A stretch of DNA of 9,137 nucleotides from Paracoccaceae bacterium (lineage in GTDB: Bacteria; Pseudomonadota; Alphaproteobacteria; Rhodobacterales; Rhodobacteraceae), in the NCBI GenBank assembly GCA_023254015.1, contig JALQYS010000167.1, positions 1 to 9,137 of the forward strand, given 5' to 3'. Each line of letters starts with the position of its first letter. The first letter of the stretch is position 1. Below are positions 1-6,885 of the stretch, in pieces. The notes below the pieces were generated by a model. It was not told where the DNA came from, ran no database searches, and was given only the letters and a program-made list of their open reading frames with translations. Position numbers and translations under genes: made by a program.

Positions 1-114
1 CACCGGATCGGGGCGCTTCGCCTCGGCCGGGTCGAATTCGAGCAGCCATTCCTCAATGCGGGCCTTGCCCGATTGCATGGCATTCTTGGGGCGCTGATAG
101 ATACGTGCAGGCAT
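1..114 (-). CDS. NDUFS4-like complex I accessory subunit, N-terminal part only (runs off the left edge)
   Basis: The first 38 codons of a minus-strand gene are visible. It starts at the ATG at 114-112 and reads in frame to base 1. The protein begins MPARIYQRPKNAMQSGKARI and continues with a stretch containing EEWLLEF and EAKRPDPV. This matches, from memory, the start of the 'ETC complex I subunit conserved region' family (NDUFS4, the 18 kDa accessory subunit), in which an ARIY..AK.AMQSG segment is followed by W.LEF. In alphaproteobacteria this roughly 100-residue protein is a peripheral subunit of respiratory NADH:quinone oxidoreductase. The start is supported by the family N-terminus; no strong Shine-Dalgarno precedes it. 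About 80 nt separate it from the corrected cupin stop, and its housekeeping role suggests a separate transcription unit that marks the end of the catabolic cluster. Confidence 0.78.
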   Translation of the reverse strand, partial: MPARIYQRPKNAMQSGKARIEEWLLEFDPAEAKRPDPV

Positions 115-194
115 GGGCCGCGATTGCGTCGAATCGCAGCGGAAATCAAGCCCTGGTTAGTTCCTTAGTTGCACCTAAGCCCCCGCCCTCACCT
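115..194. other. Intergenic boundary between the catabolic cluster and the NDUFS4-like gene
   Basis: This 80-nt stretch separates the frame-corrected end of the cupin gene from the NDUFS4-like start and should hold the promoter of the latter. On the minus strand it contains a short inverted repeat, CTTAG-6 nt-CTAAG (164-179). The stem is only 5 bp and has no T-tract, so it is not a convincing terminator. A TTGATT hexamer follows (minus strand, around 145-150), but 17 nt further on there is only CAATCG, a poor -10 match. No tRNA or small ORF is seen. If the cupin frame is not corrected, its spurious tail reads into this region as far as 146. Confidence 0.3.
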
Positions 195-688
195 TCAGCG
201 CCGGGCAGCCGCGTTGAAGGCGTTCTTGGTCTTGAGGCTCGCCACCTCGGTCCAGGGCTCGTCCGGCCAGCGATGAAACCGCCGATGGTCTCATCGGTAT
301 GGAACACCGGCTTTTCGTAATAGTGCGGGCCGTCGTAGATCTCGATCAGGATCGACTTTTCATGCGCGATGGTCGGCCCGTGCGGGTGGTCCTTGGGGTT
401 CATGTAGAAGGTGCCGGGCTTAAGCCGCAGGCCGACGTCGGTGTATTCATAGTCGCCCGACAGGCAGTACATGAACTGATTCGAGGCATGGGTATGCTTG
501 ACCGGGATATGGCCGCCCTTGTCAAACTCCAACAGCGCGATCGAGGCGCCGGTGGCGGGGTTCTTCCAGAAGAAATACTGGCGCAGGCCGAATTCGGGGA
601 AGTTCACCCATTTTTCCGGGTCCAGCTGATCGGAGTGGATCAGGATTTCCAGCGTCTTGGCCAGCGCCTTGGCGTCTTGTTCGGTCAT
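195..688 (-). pseudogene. Small cupin-domain protein with a frameshifted C-terminus
   Basis: The cupin barrel is intact. Motif 1 is GGHIPVKHTH...Q...G, with metal-ligand candidates H65 and H67 and a Gln (Q71) where the usual Glu ligand sits. Motif 2 is GTFYMNPKDHPHG, with H101 and H103. After GG (residues 136-137) the reading frame becomes an Arg/Pro/Gly-rich tail with no family character, ending at 146. Restoring one T to the TTT run on the minus strand (276-278) gives a sensible ending, FHRWPDEPWTEV then ASLKTKNAFNAAARR, with a stop at 195-197 and 164 residues in all. The break is therefore either a sequencing error or a real C-terminal mutation; the barrel is complete either way. The start ATG overlaps the RraA-family stop (ATGA), and AGGAGG lies 4 nt upstream. 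Small cupins in such clusters include ring-cleaving or C-C-cleaving dioxygenases (DHAP-dioxygenase-like), but isomerases and sensors are also possible. The exact reaction is unknown. Confidence 0.8.
276..278 (-). other. Inferred one-base deletion site in the cupin gene
   Basis: The minus strand reads GGCGGTTTCATCGCTGG. In the upstream frame this gives GGFIAG and then a nonsense tail. The -1 frame gives FHRWPDEPWTEV, and this frame is open down to a TGA at 197-195. One extra T in the T run joins the two frames exactly (GG-FHRW). A homopolymer contraction is both a common sequencing or assembly error and a common phase-variation or decay event. Nothing here suggests programmed frameshifting, because there is no X XXY YYZ heptamer. 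Confidence 0.7.
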
Positions 689-1410
689 TTGTCCTCCTCG
701 GGGCGGCCTTGTGCCACCCAGTTTTCATATTCGACACGGGATTCGGGGGTGGCGGGGAACAGGCCAAAGATCGACCGGCCGCGCTTCAGCTCTCGCTGAA
801 CGAAGGCCTCATAGGCGGCGACCTCAAGGCATTCGTCGGCCACCTCATCAACCAGATGGGCGGGGATCACCACCACGCCTTCCTCGTTGCCCAGGATCAC
901 GTCACCGGCATAGACGGCGACGTTGCCCAGACCGACGGGCGCGTTGAATTCCACCGGGTGCAGCCAGATCGGCGTCGCGGGGCCGGATTCCTGCACCTGA
1001 AAGGCCGGCAGGCCAGTGTCGCGGATGCCGGGGGCGTCGCGAAAGCCACCATCGGTGATCGCGCCCGCCACGCCGCGCATCTTCAGCCGCAGCGCCATCA
1101 TGTCACCCATCGACGAAGCGCGGGCATCGCCGCCGGTGGCCAGCACCAGCACCGCGCCGGGGGGGCATTCTTCGATCGCGCGGCGGTGCAGACCGTCGTT
1201 GCGGGCATAGATCGCCATGGTGTCCAGATCCTCGCGCGCGGGGATGAACCGCAGCGTGAAGGCCGGGCCGATCAGCGGCGGCTGGCCGGGGGAAACGGGT
1301 TTCATCCCCAGGACAAAGGTGTTGCGAAAGCCGCGTTTCAGCAGCGCATTGGCGACAGCCGCCGCCCCGCAACGGGCCAGCTTGGCGCGGGTGGCGTCCG
1401 AAAGGGTCAT
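685..1410 (-). CDS. RraA / 4-hydroxy-4-methyl-2-oxoglutarate aldolase family protein
   Basis: A 241-residue protein of the RraA-like fold. Members of this family act as divalent-metal-dependent class II aldolases on 4-hydroxy-4-methyl-2-oxoglutarate or 4-carboxy-4-hydroxy-2-oxoadipate, as oxaloacetate decarboxylases, or as RNase E regulators. The family core is visible: ATGGDARASSMGD near residues 91-103, the active-site segment DGGFRD (120-125) whose R124 and D125 correspond to the Arg-Asp pair of bacterial HMG aldolases, and a late GD...EEGVVVIP segment (169-183). Length and neighbours favour a catabolic aldolase or decarboxylase over the RNase E regulator. The start MTLSDATRAK is chosen because an AAGGAG-type Shine-Dalgarno precedes it and it overlaps the FAH stop by one base (TGATG); a longer in-frame extension upstream only shadows the FAH gene. 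Its own stop overlaps the cupin start (ATGA). A pyruvate- or oxaloacetate-releasing last step is the best guess. Confidence 0.88.
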   Translation of the reverse strand: MTLSDATRAKLARCGAAAVANALLKRGFRNTFVLGMKPVSPGQPPLIGPAFTLRFIPAREDLDTMAIYARNDGLHRRAIEECPPGAVLVLATGGDARASSMGDMMALRLKMRGVAGAITDGGFRDAPGIRDTGLPAFQVQESGPATPIWLHPVEFNAPVGLGNVAVYAGDVILGNEEGVVVIPAHLVDEVADECLEVAAYEAFVQRELKRGRSIFGLFPATPESRVEYENWVAQGRPEEDK

Positions 1411-2252
1411 CACAGACGCTCCTTCACCACCGGATTGCGCAGGATGCCCACGCCTTCCAGATCGATCTCCACCACATCGCCCGGCTGCATGTAGACCTTG
1501 GGATCGCGGCGGAAGCCCACGCCCCCCGGCGTTCCGGTGACGATCACATCGCCTGGTTCCAGCGTGACGAAGGTCGAGATATGGGCGATCTGGTCGGCCA
1601 CCGGGAACATCATCAGATCGGTGGTGGCATCCTGCATGACCTGCCCGTTCAACCGGCATTGCAGGCGCAAGGACCGGGTCAGCGGCACCTCGTCGGGCGT
1701 GACCAGAACCGGGCCGAAGGCGCCCGTGGCGGGGAAATTCTTGCCCGGCGTCCACTGGTTGGTCGCCAGCTGCCAGTCGCGCACCGAGCCATCGTTATAG
1801 GCGGAAATCCCGGCAATATGGGCCAGCGCGTTTTTGCGCGAAATGCGGCGGCCGGCCTTGCCGATCACGACGGCCATCTCGGCCTCGAAATCGAAGGCGT
1901 CCGATTCCGCCGGGATCACCATGGGCGCCAGATGCCCGCATTGCGATTGCGGAAAGCGGATGAACAAGGGCGGGGCCGAGGCAGTTTCGGCGTGGTTGCC
2001 CTCGCGGCGGTGCTCCAGATAGTTCAGGCCGACACAGAGGATCTTGCCGGGGTTCGGGATGACCGGCAGGAACTGGATATCCTCGACCCGGTAATCGGCG
2101 GGGGCATCGGCATAGTCGCGCGCCAGCACGTCAAGACGGGTAATCCAGGATTTCAGATCATCGCCGACGCGGATGCCCAGATCGATCACATGATCGCCGC
2201 GCTGAAAGCCAAAGCTTGCTCCGGTGGGATGGGTGAAGGACAGGAATTTCAA
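1410..2252 (-). CDS. Fumarylacetoacetate hydrolase (FAH)-fold family protein
   Basis: A 280-residue single-domain FAH-family protein. The fold covers acylpyruvate hydrolases, oxo-acid decarboxylase/isomerases (HpaG type), hydratases and oxaloacetate tautomerases or decarboxylases. Visible signatures are GKILCVGLNYLEH (69-81), the metal-binding EAE of DFEAEMAVVIG (E123 and E125), the third ligand candidate D154 in YNDGSVRDWQ, GKNF (170-173) and the late TGTPGGVG loop (239-246). The N-terminal ~60 residues form the small domain usual for family members of this length. The start is a TTG codon, chosen because the family-like N-terminus MKFLSF begins there and GGAGAG lies 6 nt upstream; no ATG or GTG fits. 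It follows the FAD-subunit gene by 14 nt and overlaps the RraA-family start by one base. It probably hydrolyses, decarboxylates or isomerises a ring-cleavage product. The substrate is not determinable here. Confidence 0.9.
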   Translation of the reverse strand: MKFLSFTHPTGASFGFQRGDHVIDLGIRVGDDLKSWITRLDVLARDYADAPADYRVEDIQFLPVIPNPGKILCVGLNYLEHRREGNHAETASAPPLFIRFPQSQCGHLAPMVIPAESDAFDFEAEMAVVIGKAGRRISRKNALAHIAGISAYNDGSVRDWQLATNQWTPGKNFPATGAFGPVLVTPDEVPLTRSLRLQCRLNGQVMQDATTDLMMFPVADQIAHISTFVTLEPGDVIVTGTPGGVGFRRDPKVYMQPGDVVEIDLEGVGILRNPVVKERL

Positions 2253-2258
2253 GATGGT

Positions 2259-2264
2259 CTCTCC
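2259..2264 (-). promoter_or_regulatory. Ribosome binding site that fixes the TTG start of the FAH-family gene
   Basis: The minus strand has GGAGAG in the 14-nt gap after the FAD-subunit stop, followed by a 6-nt spacer and TTG. This is the reason for accepting a TTG start; an A/GTG alternative at a suitable distance is absent. Confidence 0.6.
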
Positions 2265-2266
2265 GG

Positions 2267-3073
2267 TTAGGCCGCAAGGGCCATGTCAAGCGCGCGGCCC
2301 ATCGCCACGGCGGCCAGCTGGGCGCGATAGGCGGGCGTGGCGTGCAGATCGTTGTTCAGGCCCTTGGGGTCTTGGGTGAACCCTTCCAGCGCGGCATGGG
2401 AAAATTCGGCCGACAGCCGCGCCTCGGCGTCGGTCTGGCGGAACACGCAGGGCCCCGCCCCGTTCACGGCCACCCGCACCCCTGCCCCGGTGTCCACCAC
2501 AAAGGCGCCCACGGTGACGTGGCCCGAAGCCTCGTTCGGGAACTTGTGATAGCCCGCGCGGCGCGGGATCGGAAAGCGGAACGAGACGATCAGCTCACCC
2601 GGCTCCAATGCGGTGGAAAAGAGGCCGGTAAAGAAATCATCCGCCGCAATCTCGCGCCGGGTGGTGCGGATCGTGGCGTTCAGCCCCAGAATGGCAGCGG
2701 GATAGTCGGCGGCGGGGTCGTTGTTGGCGACCGAACCGCCCATGGTGCCCAAGTGCCGCACCTGCGGATGCGCAATGCCGCTGGCCAGATGCGACAGCGC
2801 CGGAATCGCGGCGCGGATCGCGGGATCAGTCTCGGTGATGAAATGCCGCGTCATCGCGCCGATCTCGACGGTGGTGTCGGTCACCTTGACGCCGCGCAAG
2901 TCGGGAATGTCCTGCAGATCAACCAGAACCGAAGGCCGGGCCAACCGCTGCTTTAACGTCGGCAGCAAGGTCTGACCCCCGGCAAAGGCGCGGGCCTGCG
3001 GGTCGTCTGCCAGAATGGCCAGCGCCTCGGACAGGGTGGCGGGACGGCGATAGTCAAAGGCCGGCAGCGTCAT
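2267..3073 (-). CDS. CoxM-type FAD-binding subunit of a molybdenum hydroxylase
   Basis: A 268-residue medium subunit of the xanthine dehydrogenase / CO dehydrogenase family. It carries the FAD that passes electrons from the [2Fe-2S] subunit to an acceptor. The N-terminus FDYRRPATLSEAL is typical. The two FAD pyrophosphate-binding motifs are present: AGGQTLLP (31-38) and TMGGSVANNDPAADYP (110-125). The C-terminal domain is slightly short compared with the usual 280-290 residues but appears complete. The start ATG overlaps the stop of the 2Fe-2S subunit gene (ATGA), indicating translational coupling and equimolar synthesis. With the small subunit and the large subunit it would form the (LMS)2 cytoplasmic complex. 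The natural acceptor (oxygen, quinone or other) cannot be read from the sequence. Confidence 0.93.
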   Translation of the reverse strand: MTLPAFDYRRPATLSEALAILADDPQARAFAGGQTLLPTLKQRLARPSVLVDLQDIPDLRGVKVTDTTVEIGAMTRHFITETDPAIRAAIPALSHLASGIAHPQVRHLGTMGGSVANNDPAADYPAAILGLNATIRTTRREIAADDFFTGLFSTALEPGELIVSFRFPIPRRAGYHKFPNEASGHVTVGAFVVDTGAGVRVAVNGAGPCVFRQTDAEARLSAEFSHAALEGFTQDPKGLNNDLHATPAYRAQLAAVAMGRALDMALAA

Positions 3074-3555
3074 TTCGGCCCCGCGCAGCTTTCGGGCGCT
3101 TCCTGCGCCACTTCTGAAATCGCGTCCACGATGCCCTGATAGCCGGTGCAGCGGCAGATGTTGCCTTCCAGTTCATGCCGGATCTGCGCCTCGGACCCCG
3201 CCCGGCCGCGCCGGATGATATCGACGCCCTGCATGATCATGCCCGAGGTGCAATAGCCGCATTGCAGCGCGTGGTGCTTGCGGAAGGCGGCCTGCAACGG
3301 GTGCAACGCGCCGGGTCGGCCAAGGCCCTCGATCGTGATGATGTCGGCGCCCTCGGCCTGCACCGCCAGCATCGTGCAGGATTTCACCGCGCGCCCGTCC
3401 ATATGGATCGTGCAGCAGCCGCATTGCGTGGTGTCACAGCCGATGTTGCTGCCCGTCAGCCCGCAATGGTCGCGCAGGTAATTGACCAAAAGCGTGCGGG
3501 GCGAAACCGCGTGGCTTTCCTGAATGCCGTTGACCGTCATCGAGACCTGGATCAT
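3070..3555 (-). CDS. CoxS-type 2x[2Fe-2S] subunit of a molybdenum hydroxylase
   Basis: A 161-residue small subunit. The N-terminal plant-type ferredoxin domain has C40, C45, C48 and C60 (GCDTTQCGCC...C; C47 is the extra conserved Cys). The C-terminal helical domain has C99 and C102 (QCGYC) and C134 and C136 (NICRCTGY), so all eight ligands for two clusters are present. No Tat or other signal peptide is seen, consistent with the cytoplasmic partner-folded export-free type. The chosen start MIQVSMTVNG fits the family N-terminus and has AAGGGGGG four bases upstream; a GTG directly before it or a start further upstream is possible. That Shine-Dalgarno overlaps the stop of the CoxG-type gene (10-nt gap). 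The stop overlaps the CoxM-type start. The subunit carries electrons from the molybdenum site to FAD. Confidence 0.94.
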   Translation of the reverse strand: MIQVSMTVNGIQESHAVSPRTLLVNYLRDHCGLTGSNIGCDTTQCGCCTIHMDGRAVKSCTMLAVQAEGADIITIEGLGRPGALHPLQAAFRKHHALQCGYCTSGMIMQGVDIIRRGRAGSEAQIRHELEGNICRCTGYQGIVDAISEVAQEAPESCAGPK

Positions 3556-3565
3556 CACGCCCCCC

Positions 3566-4183
3566 TTACTGCGCCGCAAGCCAGGCGATCAGCGCGGCCC
3601 CAAGGATCATGGCCAAGCCTGCCAGCCAGGCCGGCATCTGCACCACGCCCGCAGGGGCCGTAGCCACGGCCACCGGACCGGCCGAATGGCTGGGCGCCGC
3701 AACCGGGGCCGAGGCCTTGGCCGGGGCGGCGTCCAGCAGGGCGGGGTTCACCAGAACCTCTTCGAACCTGTCAAAGAACTGCTGCGACATGCGCGCCACG
3801 GTGGCGTCGATCAACCGCGCGCCAATCTGCGCCAGCCGCCCGCCGATCTGGCTGGAGGCTTTCCAGACCAGAAGCGTGCCGTCGCCGTCAGGCTCCAGCG
3901 TGACCACGGCGTTGCCCTTGGCAAAGCCCGCAGCACCACTGCCGCCTTCGAACGCCATGGCATAGCGCGCGGGAGCCGTTACCTCTTCGGGGGTGATGGT
4001 GCCGGTAAAGCGGGCACGCACCGGGCCGATGGCCGCGACGACAGCGGCGGTAAAGGCCCCACCCCCCTGCGCCTGAATGCTTTCCGCGCCGGGAACCGAG
4101 GCCTGCAGCACGCGGGCGTCCATCAGACCGGCCCAGACCTTTTCGCGCGGCAGGGAAAGGCGGCGTTCGCCAGAGATTTCCAT
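3566..4183 (-). CDS. coxG: CoxG-type SRPBCC protein with C-terminal membrane anchor
   Basis: A 205-residue protein with three parts. Residues 1 to ~145 form an SRPBCC (Bet v1/START-like) domain with the typical CoxG opening MEISGERRLSLPREKVWAGL, followed by the LQASVPGAES segment and the later NAVVTLEPDGDGTLLVWK and IGGRLAQIGARLI segments. Residues ~150-180 form an Ala/Pro/Ser/Val-rich flexible linker. Residues ~183-203 form a hydrophobic helix (MPAWLAGLAMILGAALIAWL) ending at the C-terminus. In Oligotropha, CoxG is involved in recruiting CO dehydrogenase to the cytoplasmic membrane; a similar docking role for this molybdenum hydroxylase is inferred. The symbol names the family and does not imply CO oxidation. 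AAGGAAG precedes the ATG in the 15-nt gap after the YciI-family gene. The stop lies 10 nt before the CoxS-type start. Confidence 0.88.
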   Translation of the reverse strand: MEISGERRLSLPREKVWAGLMDARVLQASVPGAESIQAQGGGAFTAAVVAAIGPVRARFTGTITPEEVTAPARYAMAFEGGSGAAGFAKGNAVVTLEPDGDGTLLVWKASSQIGGRLAQIGARLIDATVARMSQQFFDRFEEVLVNPALLDAAPAKASAPVAAPSHSAGPVAVATAPAGVVQMPAWLAGLAMILGAALIAWLAAQ

Positions 4184-4198
4184 GTCAGGCTTCCTTTA

Positions 4199-4507
4199 TC
4201 ACAACGGGGGCAGATGGGCGGGGCGGTTGGTTTGCCAGCGGAAGGGCGAGATTTCGATGGTGGCCGAGAGGCCGGCCACCTCGAACGGATCGCGCGACAG
4301 GATCTCGCGCACCTCGGCCTCGCTCTCGGCTTCGATCACCATCATGCCGCCATGCGCATTGCCATCGGCATCCAGCAAAGGCCCCCCGATCAGCACGCGC
4401 CCGGCATAGCCCTTCATGAAGGCCAGATGGTCGGGCCGGGTGGCGGCGCGGATTTCGGCTGCCTTGCCGTCGGTGCGATCAAGGCGGAAAACGCAGTAAT
4501 GAGTCAT
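4199..4507 (-). CDS. YciI-family protein
   Basis: A 102-residue protein with the YciI (ferredoxin-like alpha/beta, dimeric) fold. The recognisable features are the opening MTHYCVFRLDRTDGKAAEIR, the RPDHLAFMKGY segment with a His (H27) at the position of the conserved family histidine, GGPLLDADGNAHGGMMVIEA, and RDPFEVAGLSATIEISPF. Some relatives act as small dehydrochlorinases or lactone-type enzymes in aromatic degradation, and others are of unknown function. No specific reaction can be claimed. The start overlaps the CoxL-type stop (ATGA), so it is translated coupled to the large subunit. It sits between the large subunit and coxG, inside the hydroxylase gene set, which argues for a role with the hydroxylase product. 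Confidence 0.87.
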   Translation of the reverse strand: MTHYCVFRLDRTDGKAAEIRAATRPDHLAFMKGYAGRVLIGGPLLDADGNAHGGMMVIEAESEAEVREILSRDPFEVAGLSATIEISPFRWQTNRPAHLPPL

Positions 4508-6885
4508 GTGGCAGTCTTTCTGGCAGTCTGGATGGCGGCCCAGATCCGGGCCGGAGTGGCGGGCATGGCGATGTCGCGGATGCCATAGGGACGCAGCGCA
4601 TCGACCACGGCGCCGATGATGGCGGGCGGCAGGCCGATGGTGCCGGTTTCGGCCCCGCCCTTGACGCCAAGGGGGTTGGTGGCGGTCGGCACAGCGCGGG
4701 TGTCCAGCCGCATCCGCGGCACATCGGCGGCACGCGGCATGGCGTAATCGGTGAAAGACCCCGACAGAACCTGCCCCGAGGCGTCATGCACGACGGCTTC
4801 TTTCAGGGCCTGACCCAGCGCCTGCACGGCCCCGCCGATCACCTGACCTTCAAGCAAGAGCGGGTTCACCACGACGCCCACATCGTCGATGCCGCTCAGC
4901 CGGTCGACGATGACATCCCCGGTCGCGGGGTCAATCTCGACCTCGGCCACATAGCAGCCGTTGGGATAGTTCTGCGGCTCGGCCGTGAAATAGCCCACAC
5001 CTTCCAGGCCATTGCGCATGTCGGCCGGCAGGGGTTTCGGCACGCCCCAGGCAAAGGAGGTGCGCGCGACCTGATCCAGCGTCAGGCACTTGCCGCCGCC
5101 CTGAAAGGCCCCATCGGCAAAGGAAACTTCGGCCTCGGGCAGGCCCATGAGCAGCGCGGCCAGACGGCGGCCCTTGACGATGATCTGGTCGCAAGCCTGC
5201 CGCAGGGCCGACCCGCCCACCGTCATGCTGCGCGACCCAAAGCTGCCGCGCCCGGTAAAGATGATGTCGGTATCGCCCTGAACCATGCGGATGCGGTCCA
5301 TGGGCACGCCAAGCCAGCCATGCACCATCTGGGCATAGGTGGTCTCGTGCCCCTGACCATAGCTGAAGGTCCCGGCAAGGATCGTCAGCCCGCCCGAACT
5401 GTCAAAGCGCAGCTCCATCCGCTCGCTGATCGTGGCGCAGACCTCGATATAGCACGACAGACCCCTGCCCCGCAGACGGCCCTTCGCCTCGGTCGCGGCG
5501 CGGCGGGCGGCGAAACCGTCCCAGTCGGCCAGACGCAACGTGTCTTCGGTGATGGCGGCAAACTCGCCGCAGTCATAGGTTTCACCGATCGCGGTGCGAT
5601 AGGGCATCTGGGCCGGCGCGATGAAGTTCTTGCGGCGGATGTCCACCGGATCAATGCCCATCTCGGCGGCGGCCATATCCATCAGCCGCTCGACGATCAT
5701 CGTCGCTTCTGGCCGGCCCGCACCGCGATAGGTGGTCAGGGTGCGGCTGTTGGTGAAAACGCCGTTCACCTCGACATGCATGGCCGGAAAGGCATAGACG
5801 CCCGACAGCATGCGCGAGCCGACCAGCGGCGGGTGTGCGGTGGACGGCCCCAGCATGCAGCCCAGATTGTGGTGCAGCTTGACCCGCAGCGCCAAGGCGC
5901 GGCCATTGGCATCCAGCGCCATCTCGGCATCGGCAATCTGATCGCGGCCGTTGAAATCGGCAAGGAAGCTTTCGCTGCGGCTGGAGACCCATTTTACCGG
6001 CCGCCCGATGCGCCAGGCGGCCCAGAGCACCAGAATTTCTTCGGGATAAAGCCCGCCCTTGGTGCCAAAACCCCCGCCCACATCGCCTGCCGTGACGTGA
6101 ATCCGGTTGGCCGGGACGCGGAAGATATTCTCGGCCAAAAGCAGCCGGATCCGGTGCGGGTTGGCGGTAGAGGAGGTCAGCCGCCAGCGCCCCTCGGCCG
6201 TGTCGTAGCTGCCGATGCAGGTGCGCGGCTCCATCGGCACGCCGGCAAGGCGCTGGTTGCGGATGGTGGCGCGGGTCACATGCGCGGCATTGGCAAAAGC
6301 AGCCTCGGTCGCGGCGGCATCGCCCATGCAATGCTGGAAACAGATGTTGCCCTGCGCTTCGGGCCAGATGCGCGGGGCACCCGGAGCGATGGCGGCTTCC
6401 AGCGTCGGGGCCACCGGCAGGGGTTCGTAGTCGACGTGGATCAGCTCGGCCGCATCCTCTGCCGCCTCGGCCGAGGTGGCGACGATGAAGGCAACCTCGG
6501 CCCCCACGCACAGCACGCGGTCCTGCGCCAGGGGCGGGAAGGGCGTGGCGTGATAGGTCTTGCCGGTGATCGAGGGCGGGATCGACACGCAAGGAATCAA
6601 CCCAAAGCCGTCGGCGGCGTAATCCTCGCCCGTCAGGATGGCGACCAGGCCCGGCACGGCGCTGGCCTCGGTCACGTCGATCGACCGGATGCGCGCATGA
6701 CCGATGGGCGAGCGCAGCACATGACCATAAAGCTGTCGCGGCAGGTTCACGTTATTGGCAAAGCGGCCCTGCCCGGTGACCAGCCGCTCATCCTCGCGCC
6801 GCTCCACCGCAGCACCCATGCCTTGCCCGGCAACGGGGATGATCCGGCTGGCGTCGATCGTGGCGGGTTTTGCGCGTTTGTTCAT
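4504..6885 (-). CDS. CoxL-type molybdenum-binding large subunit, form II-like (YRGAGR signature)
   Basis: A 793-residue catalytic subunit of the xanthine dehydrogenase / aldehyde oxidase family, using water to hydroxylate a carbon centre at a molybdopterin cofactor. Visible motifs are RREDERLVTGQGRF (29-42, family opening), VPMEPR (216-221), the molybdopterin loop GDVGGGFGTKG (267-277), TYRGAGRPE (385-393), GQGHETTYAQ (510-519) and KGGAETG (743-749) containing the catalytic Glu E746. The loop that in true CO dehydrogenase reads AYxCSFR lacks Cys here and has the form II pattern, so CO is an unlikely substrate and an N-heteroaromatic or aldehyde substrate is likelier. The ATG start (MNKRAK) is preferred; a TTG 42 nt upstream would add 14 residues, without family support. 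Its stop overlaps the YciI-family start. An 89-nt gap separates it from the flavin reductase gene. No CoxD, CoxE or CoxF-type maturation gene lies in the window. Confidence 0.93.
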   Translation of the reverse strand: MNKRAKPATIDASRIIPVAGQGMGAAVERREDERLVTGQGRFANNVNLPRQLYGHVLRSPIGHARIRSIDVTEASAVPGLVAILTGEDYAADGFGLIPCVSIPPSITGKTYHATPFPPLAQDRVLCVGAEVAFIVATSAEAAEDAAELIHVDYEPLPVAPTLEAAIAPGAPRIWPEAQGNICFQHCMGDAAATEAAFANAAHVTRATIRNQRLAGVPMEPRTCIGSYDTAEGRWRLTSSTANPHRIRLLLAENIFRVPANRIHVTAGDVGGGFGTKGGLYPEEILVLWAAWRIGRPVKWVSSRSESFLADFNGRDQIADAEMALDANGRALALRVKLHHNLGCMLGPSTAHPPLVGSRMLSGVYAFPAMHVEVNGVFTNSRTLTTYRGAGRPEATMIVERLMDMAAAEMGIDPVDIRRKNFIAPAQMPYRTAIGETYDCGEFAAITEDTLRLADWDGFAARRAATEAKGRLRGRGLSCYIEVCATISERMELRFDSSGGLTILAGTFSYGQGHETTYAQMVHGWLGVPMDRIRMVQGDTDIIFTGRGSFGSRSMTVGGSALRQACDQIIVKGRRLAALLMGLPEAEVSFADGAFQGGGKCLTLDQVARTSFAWGVPKPLPADMRNGLEGVGYFTAEPQNYPNGCYVAEVEIDPATGDVIVDRLSGIDDVGVVVNPLLLEGQVIGGAVQALGQALKEAVVHDASGQVLSGSFTDYAMPRAADVPRMRLDTRAVPTATNPLGVKGGAETGTIGLPPAIIGAVVDALRPYGIRDIAMPATPARIWAAIQTARKTAT

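Noticed and set aside
164..179. Terminator for the cluster (CTTAG/CTAAG stem)
   Set aside because: The stem is only 5 bp with a 6-nt loop, AT-rich, and lacks a T-tract.
709..1494. A 261-codon plus-strand open frame opposite the RraA-family gene
   Set aside because: The composition is typical of an antisense shadow (many His, Gln, Arg, Gly) and no recognisable domain is present.
4504..6885. Carbon monoxide dehydrogenase
   Set aside because: The cysteine-containing AYxCSFR active-site loop is absent; the form II-like YRGAGR is present instead.
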